NCBI GenBank assembly: GCA_963749825.1
Contig: CAVVOI010000012.1
Span: forward strand, 372,001 to 436,000
Length of the DNA: 64,000 bases
Source: UBA11865 sp963749825
Lineage (GTDB): Bacteria; Chloroflexota; Anaerolineae; Promineifilales; Promineifilaceae
Direction of reading: 5' to 3'
This document shows positions 1-8,177 of this stretch, in pieces. The position numbers and the translations under genes were made by a program. The notes beneath the pieces are model-generated. The model ran no database searches. It saw nothing but the letters and a program-made list of their open reading frames with translations, and was not told where the DNA came from. Positions within the stretch are counted from its first letter, which is position 1; each line of letters starts with the position of its first letter.

Positions 1-510
1 AGCCGGCAAGAGAGGATAATCGATGATCATGCCGCTGCGAGAGATGCGCAAACCTAGCTTGAAGCCATAGTAGTGCATCTTCTTGGCCGCACAAAAACCA
101 TAATCGGCGACCGGTTTGAAACAGCGGTCACGCCCGCTTCGAGTGTAGGTGCAAACTGGCAAGGGCAAGGTGTCAATGACTTGCACCTCATCGGCTGCTT
201 GACCGCTGATACGGGTCAATCGATTTTGCATCCGGGCTTTGATAGCCCACAGATTGGCCGCCTGGCGCACAAAGCCGGTTCGTTCCCGCAGTTGAGGGAA
301 AAATGATTGATAATGTGTGCAAAAATAGTCGAAAATGTCTTCATCCTGGCTCAAACCAAAGTATTCACCACAGATTTCGATGGTGATGACCTCTTCATCG
401 GTTAAGGCCGGTGGAAATCCGCGTCGACGAAGGGGCTGTTGAGAGACGAGGGCTTGATAATTTTCGCACACCAAAACGTACACCATGATGATAAAATAGT
501 CTCTGGACAT
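1..510 (-). CDS. IS982-family transposase, N-terminal 170 residues (runs off the window)
   Basis: Translation from the ATG at 508-510 gives an open frame of 170 codons reaching the window edge without a stop. It carries features I know from IS982 transposases: a 'CTHYQSFFPQLRER' helical segment, then 'VIDTLPLPVC' with the first catalytic Asp of the DDE/RNase H fold, then 'DYGFCAAKKMHYYGFKL'. AGGAGA lies just upstream of the ATG. The enzyme would cut and paste its own IS. The C-terminal half with the remaining acidic residues lies outside the window, so intactness cannot be judged. Confidence 0.85.
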   Translation of the reverse strand, partial: MSRDYFIIMVYVLVCENYQALVSQQPLRRRGFPPALTDEEVITIEICGEYFGLSQDEDIFDYFCTHYQSFFPQLRERTGFVRQAANLWAIKARMQNRLTRISGQAADEVQVIDTLPLPVCTYTRSGRDRCFKPVADYGFCAAKKMHYYGFKLGLRISRSGMIIDYPLLPA

Positions 511-598
511 CGGGTAATCTCCTTTTGAATGGGTTGTGGTTACCCCTATTCTACAAGGATTTATCCGATGTCTTCTTCAAGAAAAAGTCGCACATTAG
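1..598 (-). mobile_element. IS982-type element, one end inside the window
   Basis: The transposase gene begins at 510 and about 85 bases of non-coding DNA follow up to about 598. The boundary is inferred: an upstream small ORF (595-738) is cut at 'ACCTAATGTGCG' on the minus strand, which looks like the element tip. No second terminal repeat or target duplication can be tested because the other end is missing. Confidence 0.5.
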
Positions 599-738
599 GT
601 TATGATGTAGAAAATAAGAGCGCCCAGACCGTATGGAAATTGCTCCACAATACCGGACCAATCTTTTGCGGCTACCAATAGAGCGTCCGCTGTTTGAAAA
701 TGGGAAGCATCATTTGTGGTCTTCGTACTAGAGTTCAT
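595..738 (-). CDS. 47-residue hypothetical ORF, probably truncated by the IS
   Basis: The ATG at 736-738 is preceded by GGGAGGAGAACA, a strong ribosome binding site, so translation is credible. The peptide starts MNSSTKTTNDASHF, has a helical middle (TADALLVAAKDWSG) and ends with a hydrophobic run (GALIFYIIT). The stop falls at the presumed IS982 tip, so the natural C-terminus was probably longer and has been replaced by a few IS-derived codons. I do not recognise the family. Confidence 0.4.
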   Translation of the reverse strand: MNSSTKTTNDASHFQTADALLVAAKDWSGIVEQFPYGLGALIFYIIT

Positions 739-900
739 TGTTCTCCTCCCTATTCGCGACTAGGCCTCATGATCGTTGCTTTCAACTTCAACAAAACTTA
801 CTTTGGTTCATTATCAAACTCTGAGCCACACGCGGCTTGACTGGCTGAGCTCAACGGTAATCATGGCTAATCGAGCCAGCACAACTACCAGTTGCCAGAA

Positions 901-1905
901 TTAACCGCTATGCTGCATGGTTACGACTACATTTCCCATTCTTTGTCCTGATTCCAAGTATCGGTGGGCATCTGCAGTCTGTTCGAGCGGAAAGCTCTTA
1001 TCGATAATGGCTTTCAGCTGCCCTGCTTCAACAAGCTCCTTGGTGAGAACCAGATCTTCAGGCTTTGCGACCAGAATCGCGCATATTGCCTTCTTGCCAC
1101 CGCCAAATGAAGTGCGCAACATGTCAACAAAGTCTCTCATCTTGAAGCTGGTCATAACGTATTTACCCGCCTCCTTCAGAGAATCTTTGCATTGTGAGAA
1201 TGAACTCTTTCCCAAAACGTCAACGATCAGATCGTAGGTTTCACCGTTCTGGGTGAAATCCTCTTTGGTGTAATCAATGACCTTGTCCGCTCCAAGGGAC
1301 TCCACGAATCCAAGTCTACGGGTGCCGCAAACTCCCGTCACTTCTGCCCCAAAGTGCTTGGCGAGCTGCAATACTCCAGAACCAATCCCCCCGCTGGCGC
1401 CATTTATGAGAACTTGCTGGCCGCGCTGAATATCCACCTTTCGGAGCAGATCGGATGCCATCAGAGCGCCATAAGGAACAGCTGCAGCTTCCTCATAGCT
1501 CATGTTGGCCGGTTTCAATCCGAGAGGCCCATCTTCCGGCAAGCATCGATACTCCGCGTAGCACCGCATTTGTGGTCCGGGATAGCCAAAGACCTGGTCG
1601 CCTGGTTTGAAAGAAGTCACATCGCTGCCAACAGCTTCAATTTCCCCGGCAAACTCGTTACCCAGGATTGTGTTTTTCGGCTTGCGAAAGCCAAATTGAA
1701 GCCCTCCGATCAGGTAAAAAGGCAGCGGCATGAAGAATTCACGATGGGAGATGTTTCCAAATTTCCGGGCGGCAATATCCCCGAAATTCACCGATGCGGC
1801 ATGTATTCGTATGAGTACTTCATTGGCCCTGGGGGTCGGTTTCTCCACCTCCTTGAGCTGAAGAACCTCCGGTGGTCCGTATTCTGCGTATACGACTGCT
1901 TTCAT
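901..1905 (-). CDS. NAD(P)-dependent alcohol dehydrogenase / quinone oxidoreductase (MDR superfamily)
   Basis: A 334-residue medium-chain dehydrogenase/reductase. The N-terminal GroES-like domain (residues 1-125) has 'GNEFAGEIEAVGSDVTSFKPGDQVFG'; the Rossmann domain has 'VLINGASGGIGSGVLQLAKHFGAEVTGVC', the nucleotide-binding loop of zinc-free quinone-oxidoreductase types. The cysteine cluster of the structural zinc is absent. Probable role: NAD(P)H-dependent reduction of quinones or enones; the substrate cannot be told. ACTTGGAGGAGACT precedes the ATG, giving a good RBS. It stands alone between IS elements. A paralogue with the same domain order lies at 40929-41912. Confidence 0.9.
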   Translation of the reverse strand: MKAVVYAEYGPPEVLQLKEVEKPTPRANEVLIRIHAASVNFGDIAARKFGNISHREFFMPLPFYLIGGLQFGFRKPKNTILGNEFAGEIEAVGSDVTSFKPGDQVFGYPGPQMRCYAEYRCLPEDGPLGLKPANMSYEEAAAVPYGALMASDLLRKVDIQRGQQVLINGASGGIGSGVLQLAKHFGAEVTGVCGTRRLGFVESLGADKVIDYTKEDFTQNGETYDLIVDVLGKSSFSQCKDSLKEAGKYVMTSFKMRDFVDMLRTSFGGGKKAICAILVAKPEDLVLTKELVEAGQLKAIIDKSFPLEQTADAHRYLESGQRMGNVVVTMQHSG

Positions 1906-2174
1906 GAGTCTCCTCCAAGTCTTCTTCTGTACGGCTACCTATTGTTAAGCGCTCAGGCACCATCCTCATCAGAAAAATACGCTTCCTTGGCACCATGCAT
2001 TCGGATGAGTTCGCCCGAGGAGTTTGTCTTCGCTTCCGGCGTATGAGATGCTACATTGGCGAAAATCGCCACTGCCTCTTAGAAGGGCATGCACCACGAT
2101 AGTCGCCGTCAACGCGAACCGGCCAGTTTGCCTTATTCACCAGCCAGAAGCATGGCAGATCTGGCAACGAGTGT

Positions 2175-3715
2175 CTAGTATTACAGCGCAAAGTCGCGCA
2201 TCAAAGTTGAAAAGCAGGGAATAGAAAAGGACATGGTAATCTTCTCCAATCACGACCAAATGAAAGGAGAGAGGAATTACCATGTCCACAGAAATTGTAA
2301 CGGATATTTGCCCGCCGCCGGAATGGAATCTGACTGAGGAAGATATTCAGCAGATGGTAGATGAATTGGAACGATACTATCAAGAGTTCAAACCAGCCTT
2401 CGAACGGCGAGATCAGGCGGCGCACGGCTGGGTATATCTGAAAGGCTTGCTGAGTGACCTGCCGCGCAAGGTGACAGAGCGGATCGCGTTGCGGTCTGGA
2501 GTGAATGTGCGCAGCTTGCAGCACTTCATGGGTCAGAGTACGTGGCGTTGTGAAGAATTGCTGAAAAGACATCAAGCGCAGGTAGTCGAAACCTTGGGCG
2601 AAGAGGATGGAGTGGTGCTGGTGGATGAATGCGGGCTGGTTAAGCAGGGTGAACATTCGGTTGGGGTTGGTCACCAATGGTGTGGCTCGTTGGGGAAAGT
2701 GGCCAATGCCCAAGTGGGCGTCTACCTGGGATACGCCAGCCGGAAAGGTCACAGCTTTTTGGATGCTCGCTTGTTCCTGCCAGAGGCGTGGTTTGCAGAA
2801 GAACATCAGGCCAAACGCCAGATTTGTGGTGTGCCGGAAGAATTGAGCTATCAAACCAAACCCGAAATATCGTTGGCATTGTTGGAAAATACGCTGCAAA
2901 GAGGCGAACTGCCCTGCCAATGGGTGACGGCCGACGCCTTGTACGGCGATTCGCCTCTTTTTCGAGATGGTATTGCTGCTTTGGACAAATGGTACTTCGT
3001 AGAGGTGCGCTGCACGACCCGGGTTTGGCTGGAACGCCCGGAAGTGGCTGTGCCGCCTTGGAAGGGCAGAGGTCGTCGACCGACGCGCCTCCGCTTGTGT
3101 AATCCAGAGCAGAAAGCCTTGCAAGTGGACATCTTGGTCCAGCAACTGCCCCCAACAGTCTGGATACGAGCCAAAATCAAAGAAGGTGCGAAAGGACCCC
3201 TGGTGTGTGACTTTGCCTGTTTGCGGGTCATCGAAGTACGGGATGACTTGCCAGGCCAGGAACTCTGGCTCGTCATACGCCGCAATCTGGATGACCCGAC
3301 CGAAATCAAATACTACTTCAGCAATGCTCCTGCTACCATCAACCCGGCTGAACTGGTGCGCATGAGCGGCATGCGTTGGCCGGTCGAGATCATTTTCCGA
3401 ACCGGCAAGGTCGAAATCGGCTTTGACCATTACGAACTGCGCAGTTGGTTGGGATGGCATCATCACATGCTCTTTGCTTTTTTGGCTCATCACTTCCTGG
3501 TCCGTATGCGGACCTTTTTCAATGAACGAGCGCCTGCTTTGACTGTTTATCAGGTTCGCTTGCTCCTGATAAGCGTACTGCCCATGCCAAAATTAGACGT
3601 CGCAGCCGCCATTCGAATGGTTCGTTATTATCAACGCAGAAATTACATTGCCTATCTTTCTCATCGAAAAGGCCGTTTGGAACAATTTTCAGCTAACCTT
3701 GCGCTGTAATACTAG
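2175..3715 (+). mobile_element. Complete IS701-family insertion sequence
   Basis: The element is bounded by near-perfect inverted ends: TATTACAGCGCAA after CTAG at 2175-2191 and its complement before CTAG at 3699-3715. CTAG occurs at both outer edges and fits the 4-bp YTAR target duplication I recall for IS701. The single transposase gene fills the element, so it looks intact. ISKra4 begins six bases beyond its right edge. Confidence 0.85.
2282..3709 (+). CDS. IS701-family transposase
   Basis: A 475-residue DDE transposase. Key stretches are 'VVLVDECGLVKQGEHSVGV' (first acidic residue, about residue 110), 'GSLGKVANAQVGVYLGYAS', 'WVTADALYGD' (second Asp, about 218), 'WLVIRRNLDD' and 'RWPVEIIFRTGKVEIGFDHYELRSWLGWHHHM' (third acidic residue and C-terminal signature). 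This order and spacing are typical of IS701. GAAAGGAGAG lies upstream of the ATG. No frameshift is seen and the stop lies inside the right terminal repeat, so the enzyme may be active. A 430-codon antisense frame opposite it is a shadow. Confidence 0.93.
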   Translation: MSTEIVTDICPPPEWNLTEEDIQQMVDELERYYQEFKPAFERRDQAAHGWVYLKGLLSDLPRKVTERIALRSGVNVRSLQHFMGQSTWRCEELLKRHQAQVVETLGEEDGVVLVDECGLVKQGEHSVGVGHQWCGSLGKVANAQVGVYLGYASRKGHSFLDARLFLPEAWFAEEHQAKRQICGVPEELSYQTKPEISLALLENTLQRGELPCQWVTADALYGDSPLFRDGIAALDKWYFVEVRCTTRVWLERPEVAVPPWKGRGRRPTRLRLCNPEQKALQVDILVQQLPPTVWIRAKIKEGAKGPLVCDFACLRVIEVRDDLPGQELWLVIRRNLDDPTEIKYYFSNAPATINPAELVRMSGMRWPVEIIFRTGKVEIGFDHYELRSWLGWHHHMLFAFLAHHFLVRMRTFFNERAPALTVYQVRLLLISVLPMPKLDVAAAIRMVRYYQRRNYIAYLSHRKGRLEQFSANLAL

Positions 3716-3720
3716 TAATG

Positions 3721-5208
3721 GGGGAGTAAAAACTCGTTACGTTAGATGGCAAAAGGCAGGGCATCATGATCACTGATGACATCTTGCCAGGTGCCACTGA
3801 GCCAAACGGCGCGGGCTTTGGCGACCCAACGAGCCCCCTCTTCCAGCCATTGCGCGCCAGAGCGTTTCAGGCGCATGGTGCCGATTTGTTTGCAGCCACT
3901 TTCGACAGTGCCGGAGCCAATGAGATAGCCTTGCTTTCGAAAATGAGCATAGTCCATGCGGGCCAGGTTGTTCTGAAAATAGGAGGCTGCTTTGGTGGCT
4001 GGTTCTGAAGCGGCGCCATGGTCAGCCAAGGCCAGACAGGCATCAATGACCGTTTGGGTGCGGCTCAACCAGAGATGTTCCTTCATCAATGTTAGCCAGG
4101 CCGCTTGCTGGTCTTCCTCATTGAAAAGGGCCTGAGCGACCGGAGTCAGGTATTCAACAGCATGGTACCAGTCCAAGATTTGAATGGCTTGAGGGAAGTT
4201 CTCCTCAATCAAACGCCAGATCCACTTGGCGCCATCACACACAAAGATGAGCTCTTGGGCCTGGTCAGCCAGGTAATGACAGCCGGTGGCCCAGAGCAGT
4301 TTGGCGAAGGACTCCGCTTCTTGCAGGTCACAATGATAGCGGATATTGGTGGCTTTCAAGGCCTCTAACTGACCCAGTCGCTCTTTGTATCTGGAGGACC
4401 ATTGGCGGTCCGAGTTGGGGCTGACTTCATACCAGCAAAGCGTTTTCAGTTCCCGCCACTCTCGCGCGTGTAGGGACCATGGCCCCGTCGATCGAGCCGT
4501 ACAATCGTCTGGGCGGGCTTTCTTCGTGCCGGGCAGGGTTCGTCATGTAATGGTGCCAGTCGCTGAGCTGCTCCCATTTCTGCTCGCGCGCCTGTTGTTT
4601 CTGGCCCACCCACTGGACAGCCTGACGAATACTGTTGTCACTGATGTCCAGTAGCAGAAGCGTTTTGGCCAGCCTGGCCGCTTCATCAAACGACGTTTGG
4701 ATGCCCAACAAGGCTAACAGGGGCTTCAAGCCGGCACTGATTTCGCCAGGCTTGATTTTCAACCTGGTATCCAACGGCTTTGTTCCCGTCCGGCAATAGT
4801 CACACAGGTAGTAACTGCGTCGATAACGCACCCGGCCAAAGACACTGATCACCATCCCCTCCCGCCGGCAGCGATAGTCCGCTTTGTGGTTACAGGCGCA
4901 GCGGATGCTCGGTTCCACCTGGTCGCTCTTTTCCAAGACCTGACCCAATGCCTGTCGCCCTACTTCTTGTAAGATTTGTCTCATCCCCTGTTCAATCTCA
5001 CCGATACCCATCCCACCTTCTTCTTGAACATAGATCGTCACCAACTCGCTCAATACCGTCGCAATTTGCTCGACACTTTCTTTGAACCGCTCTGTGTTAA
5101 AATCCATGGGAGCCTCCTTGTGCTTTCGTTTGGATGTGACACCTATAACAAAATCACAAGAGGCTCTTTTTGCCCACCCTTTTCCTTAACGGGTTTTTAC
5201 TACAACCC
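3721..5208 (-). mobile_element. ISKra4-family insertion sequence
   Basis: Terminal inverted repeats match 14 of 15 bases: AGTAAAAACTCGTTA at 3725-3739 and, on the other strand, AGTAAAAACCCGTTA at 5187-5201. Seven-base direct repeats AGTAATG flank the element at 3714-3720 and 5209-5215 and may be the target duplication. The left copy overlaps the CTAG at the end of IS701, so this element apparently landed directly against IS701. Confidence 0.7.
3742..5107 (-). pseudogene. ISKra4-family transposase, split by one frameshift
   Basis: Two frames make one protein. The first (5107 to about 4460) has an N-terminal helical region, a Cys-rich zinc-binding stretch (CACNHKADYRC, YYLCDYCRTG) and 'LYGSIDGAMVPTR', the first catalytic Asp. 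The second (to 3742) resumes with 'WRELKTLCWYEV' and contains 'LIFVCDGAKWIW', 'QILDWYHAVEYL' and 'GSGTVESGCKQIGTMRLKRSGAQW', the C-terminal ISKra4 signature. Joined length is 1366 nt, one more than a multiple of three; removing one C in ACACGCGCGAG near 4462 restores the frame. It may be real decay or a sequence error like those in other genes here. Confidence 0.8.
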
Positions 5209-5391
5209 AGTAATGAAAGTAAGGAGGCGAAACGAAGAAAGTCACAACAGCCAGGTGGTCGATGACAGCCAGTGCGCGAATAGATACTTCGAAGGGCTGC
5301 TGACGATCTAGGCTGCTTACAGTTGTCGTAACTTTGGGGCAAGAAGGGGGATGAACAGGTAACCGCAGTCACTCGACCAGCGCAAGAAGTG

Positions 5392-5433
5392 TGAGCCTTA
5401 GCGGACTCGAACCGCTGACCTCACGGATGTGAA
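5392..5433 (-). other. Orphan tRNA-Val(CAC)-like 3' half
   Basis: On the minus strand 42 nt fit positions 32-73 of a tRNA: loop TTCACAT (anticodon CAC), 3' anticodon strand CCGTG, variable loop AGGTC, a perfect T-arm AGCGG-TTCGAGT-CCGCT, acceptor strand AAGGCTC and discriminator A, without CCA. No 5' half (it would need GAGCCTT) precedes it; repeat sequence ending in CCGGAGG abuts position 32. It cannot fold as a tRNA and is probably the relic of an insertion into a tRNA gene. Confidence 0.6.
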
Positions 5434-5548
5434 CCTCCGGACCGGAATCACGACCGTGATGCCATTCTACTCGTGTTAGAATCCTTTAACAATTAGCGGT
5501 TATGTTAAGAACCGTGGGGTCTGATTTGCATCGTTATTGTAAATCAGC
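5434..5548 (-). repeat. Dispersed structured repeat, copy A
   Basis: The minus strand matches 38488-38640 on the plus strand. The shared blocks are TTTACAATAACG, CCCACGGTTCTTAACATAACC, GCTAATTGTTAAAGGATTC, GAGTAGAATG and CATCAC. It folds into successive small hairpins: ATTCTA-ACACGAG-TAGAAT, ATCAC-GGTC-GTGAT and TCCGG-T-CCGGA. Copy B keeps the stems but has different loops and extra hairpins. No protein reading is seen. Confidence 0.65.
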
Positions 5549-5559
5549 CTCAATGCATG

Positions 5560-5670
5560 ATTAGCTCTCTTGTTGATATTCTACAGCCATGAAGCCGGGT
5601 GTCAATTCCAGTACAGATGCTCACCTCAATATCAAATAACGGGCACTTGATTTCCGGATGCGATTTCCAG
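5560..5670 (-). repeat. Dispersed repeat, copy F (matches 36735-36849)
   Basis: The minus strand aligns with the plus strand at 36735-36849: shared blocks CATCC-GGAAATCAA, GGAATTGACACC and GTAGAATATCAACAAGA (GCAGAATATCGACAAGA in the other copy). Short conserved readings (GIDT, CRISTR; or EYQQE/EYRQE in another frame) suggest a decayed protein-coding segment, but no intact frame remains. At this locus it continues directly into copy A of the structured repeat. Confidence 0.55.
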
Positions 5671-5857
5671 GAGTAGACTCTTAGAGGTAGGCCATTGGGT
5701 CTGGGCCGGGACACTAGGTGTAAAGATTGAGGGCGTTTTCCTGCTGGGCACCAGGGAACACAACCCGATATGGTTAGTAGCAAGCAGATTCCCCCCGAGT
5801 ATGGGGAGAGTAACTCTTCCATATTCTCCTAGGTAGTTGAAACTGAAGGCTCGACTT

Positions 5858-6916
5858 CTACTCGAGTTCAACTGGCAGTGACTTCTGGCCTCCCTTACCC
5901 ATCAATCGGGCGATCCAGGCGTTTTGTTCATCGGCCGCCAGCACCAAGTCCTTTATGATCATTGTAACGGGAACGCCTAGTATGGCACCAAGAGGGCCGA
6001 GCACGGCCGACCAGATGGTGATCGAAAAGATTACCATGATCGGCGCCAGGTCCAGCCCGTCACCCATGAACTTGGGTTTGATCACCTCGTCGGAGACGCC
6101 GTTGATCAAGATAATGCCGAAGAAGACCACAACAGCCGCCAGCGGGCCGGATTCAAGAAGCGCCAGAATCGTCGGTGGTATGGCTGCCAGCCAAAAACCT
6201 ATTATTGGGACATAGCTCAATAGGAAGGCCAGAATCCCCCAAAGCAAGGGTAACGGAACCCCCATAATAATAAAGAAGACGGTATCCAGAATGCCGGTTA
6301 ACAAACCGATCCATGTAGTAATAGATACGTAGCGTCTTATTTCGACGCTGAAGTCCGCTAGACGGCGAACATAATCGTTGCCTACCTCGATCTCGGCCGC
6401 TACTTTACCAGGCATGTTGAATAGTTCGATGAGCATGAAGATGATGGTCATAAAAATGAGCGCGACGCTGGATACGGATTCGACTGCTGCAAGGATCAAG
6501 CTGGCATAGAAACCCATCACTTTCCCAGGATCAAGCAACTCTGCCGATGCTGAGGCATTATCCTGGCCAACGCGCAAACTGTTCAGAAAGTCCCGAACAG
6601 ATTCTTTAATACCGGCCAACTCTTCTTCGTAGGTCGGCAAGAGTTCTATCAGTCGATCGGCGGCGATGATCAACGTGGCTATCAATAATCCTCCGACGAC
6701 CAGAATGGCCAGGAAGGTGCCCGCAAAGGCCAGCCAACTCGGCGCTCTCTTTTCTCGCAGCCAGCCATAGAGTGGGCTGGCACTGAGCACAATGATCCAG
6801 GCCAGTAGCAGTGGAACAACAAAGCCGGCCGCCTGGTGCACAAAGAATAGAGCAATGCCCAGACCGGCGATGCCAAGGATAAATCTCAGTGTAAATGAAA
6901 GGTTGCTTTGAGCCAC
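5858..6916 (-). CDS. AI-2E family transporter-like permease
   Basis: A 352-residue integral membrane protein of the AI-2E/PerM family (PF01594). Two hydrophobic hairpins come first (about 8-75), followed by a soluble segment (85-145), then five to six helices including 'ISITTWIGLLTGILDTVFFIIMGVPLPLLWGILAFLLSYVPIIGFWLAAIPP', 'INGVSDEVIKPKFMGDGLDLAPIMVIFSI' and 'LGPLGAILGVPVTMIIKDL', the family signature. Members export small molecules or act as Na+/H+ antiporters; the substrate here is unknown. The start is GTG with AAGGAGGT six bases upstream. A second family member is at 28027-29112. Confidence 0.88.
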   Translation of the reverse strand: MAQSNLSFTLRFILGIAGLGIALFFVHQAAGFVVPLLLAWIIVLSASPLYGWLREKRAPSWLAFAGTFLAILVVGGLLIATLIIAADRLIELLPTYEEELAGIKESVRDFLNSLRVGQDNASASAELLDPGKVMGFYASLILAAVESVSSVALIFMTIIFMLIELFNMPGKVAAEIEVGNDYVRRLADFSVEIRRYVSITTWIGLLTGILDTVFFIIMGVPLPLLWGILAFLLSYVPIIGFWLAAIPPTILALLESGPLAAVVVFFGIILINGVSDEVIKPKFMGDGLDLAPIMVIFSITIWSAVLGPLGAILGVPVTMIIKDLVLAADEQNAWIARLMGKGGQKSLPVELE

Positions 6917-6939
6917 AAATACCTCCTTGTATCTTTGAT

Positions 6940-7054
6940 TAAGTCACATCGCCATTCAGATCACTAAGAATCTGCTTGGCGATGGTGGCATATTCCAGTC
7001 AGCCCGGGTTTTGCTAACTGCATTATCATCTAACTTCAACTCACTTTAGTTCAT
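6940..7054 (-). pseudogene. Remnant of the small gene that follows parA in the second locus
   Basis: The minus strand from 7054 (ATGAACTAAAG...) aligns with the start of the gene at 22704-23091 (ATGAACGAATG...): both share GTGAGTTGAAGT, AAAACCC-GACTG-TGGAAT and GTGATCTGA. In this copy the third codon is TAA and the similarity fades after about 110 bases, so it is dead. It shows that this locus once had the same ParA-small gene order as the 20.9-25.4 kb operon. Confidence 0.55.
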
Positions 7055-7068
7055 TTAACTACTCCTGG

Positions 7069-7636
7069 TAAATCTGCTCCCAGAGATCTTAATGTGCCTT
7101 GAAGGCAAGGGAAGCGGGGCCAAAGGCCGGTACCGTCTGGCGATAGAGCCCCATTGGCTCGACGTGGGATAGATAAGCGATGGGGTTACGCAAGACGCCG
7201 TCGAAGTTATCCCAGGCCCATGTTTCCAGTTCGCGATGCATCTTCTTCCGGCCGTCGACAAACGAGAGAAAAATATCCGCCTCTTCTGAGCGGTAGATAT
7301 CTTCCTTGAAGTAATTCGATAATTGCATGTGTATTTGGATAGGTAAATTAGAAGGGATCAAGGATACCAACAGATGGTCGGCCGCGTTGAATATATTTTC
7401 GGCCAGGATACTTATCGTCGGTGGTCTATCCAGTATGATCAAATCATAACTCTTCTTGAGTGGGTCGAGGACGCGTTTGAGTTGTTGTTCTCGCTTTCTT
7501 TGTCGGTTAAACGTGATGTCCAGATTGCAATAGGTGAAATCGGCCGGCAGCAAATCCAGATCCTCATAATCGGACCCCTTCGATGGGTTTAGAGCCACGG
7601 ACAAGGCCGCGCGCTTTTGGCTTGAGTTTTAGCGTC
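7069..7636 (-). pseudogene. ParA-like ATPase remnant lacking the P-loop
   Basis: The 171-residue frame (7604-7089) corresponds to residues about 75-240 of the ParA at 23078-23833, with shared blocks 'LDLLPADFTYCNLDI', 'YDLIILDRPPTISILAENIFNAADHLL', 'FLSFVDGRKKMHRELETWA' and 'YLSHVEPMG'. The deviant Walker A motif is missing. A premature TAA is followed in frame by the remaining tail (DLWEQIYQE), so it is decayed. Its upstream part continues, out of frame, into the chimera at 7635-8132. Confidence 0.8.
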
Positions 7637-8132
7637 AGCCGAAGTTGAAGGTCGTCGATGCTTTTGGGTCCAGATCGCAGATGATTGAGTGTATTGAGGC
7701 CCGACCGGGCTCTGCTAGATATGCTAGATCGACTTTCGAGAGGAACTGGGAGATCCAGCCCATGCGGAACAGCGTCAGTGGTAGGAACAAAAAGAAGGTG
7801 ACGAAAATAATCGCCGCTACCAGGGTCACCGCTTCCTCGCTGCCGGCGACCACGCCGGCTAATGCTGAACTCGGCCCGGTGGCTATCTGCTTGCAGGTGC
7901 CAAAGATGGCGTAAATAATTGCGCCGACGGCGGCAGCATATAGACCATTCTGGATAGGAACTTGGGCAATGCCGGCATAGCCAAGTGATTTGGGTATAAC
8001 CAGCGCGGCGACTGTCAAACCGGCGATTAGGTCCGGCCGCAACCAGCCGCGATCATACTTTGATGCCCACTGCACAATTGGCACGTAGCGTGCCAATCCG
8101 CTGGGGTTCTTGCTTTTCCCGGTTGATGTCAT
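7635..8132 (-). pseudogene. Chimeric ORF: SulP N-terminus joined to a ParA segment
   Basis: Residues 1-133 match the N-terminus of the SulP transporter at 20932-22665 ('DLIAGLTVAALVIPKSLGYAGIAQVPIQNGLYAAAVGAIIYAIFG' versus its near-identical counterpart), through 'MGWISQFLSK'. The sequence then switches to 'VDLAYLAEPG...ICDLDPKASTTFNFG', which is ParA from just after the P-loop through the 'CDLDPQAST' motif. The junction is a deletion that removed most of SulP and the start of ParA. The fused product keeps a few membrane helices and is unlikely to work. Confidence 0.8.
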
Positions 8133-8177
8133 GTTAAGCCCTGCCTTTTATCCTTTCAGGAAGCTGGCTTCATCCAA

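Noticed and set aside
2201..3493. 430-codon minus-strand frame opposite the IS701 transposase
   Set aside because: It is the antisense shadow of a clear transposase; it has no recognisable motifs and its codon pattern mirrors the real gene.
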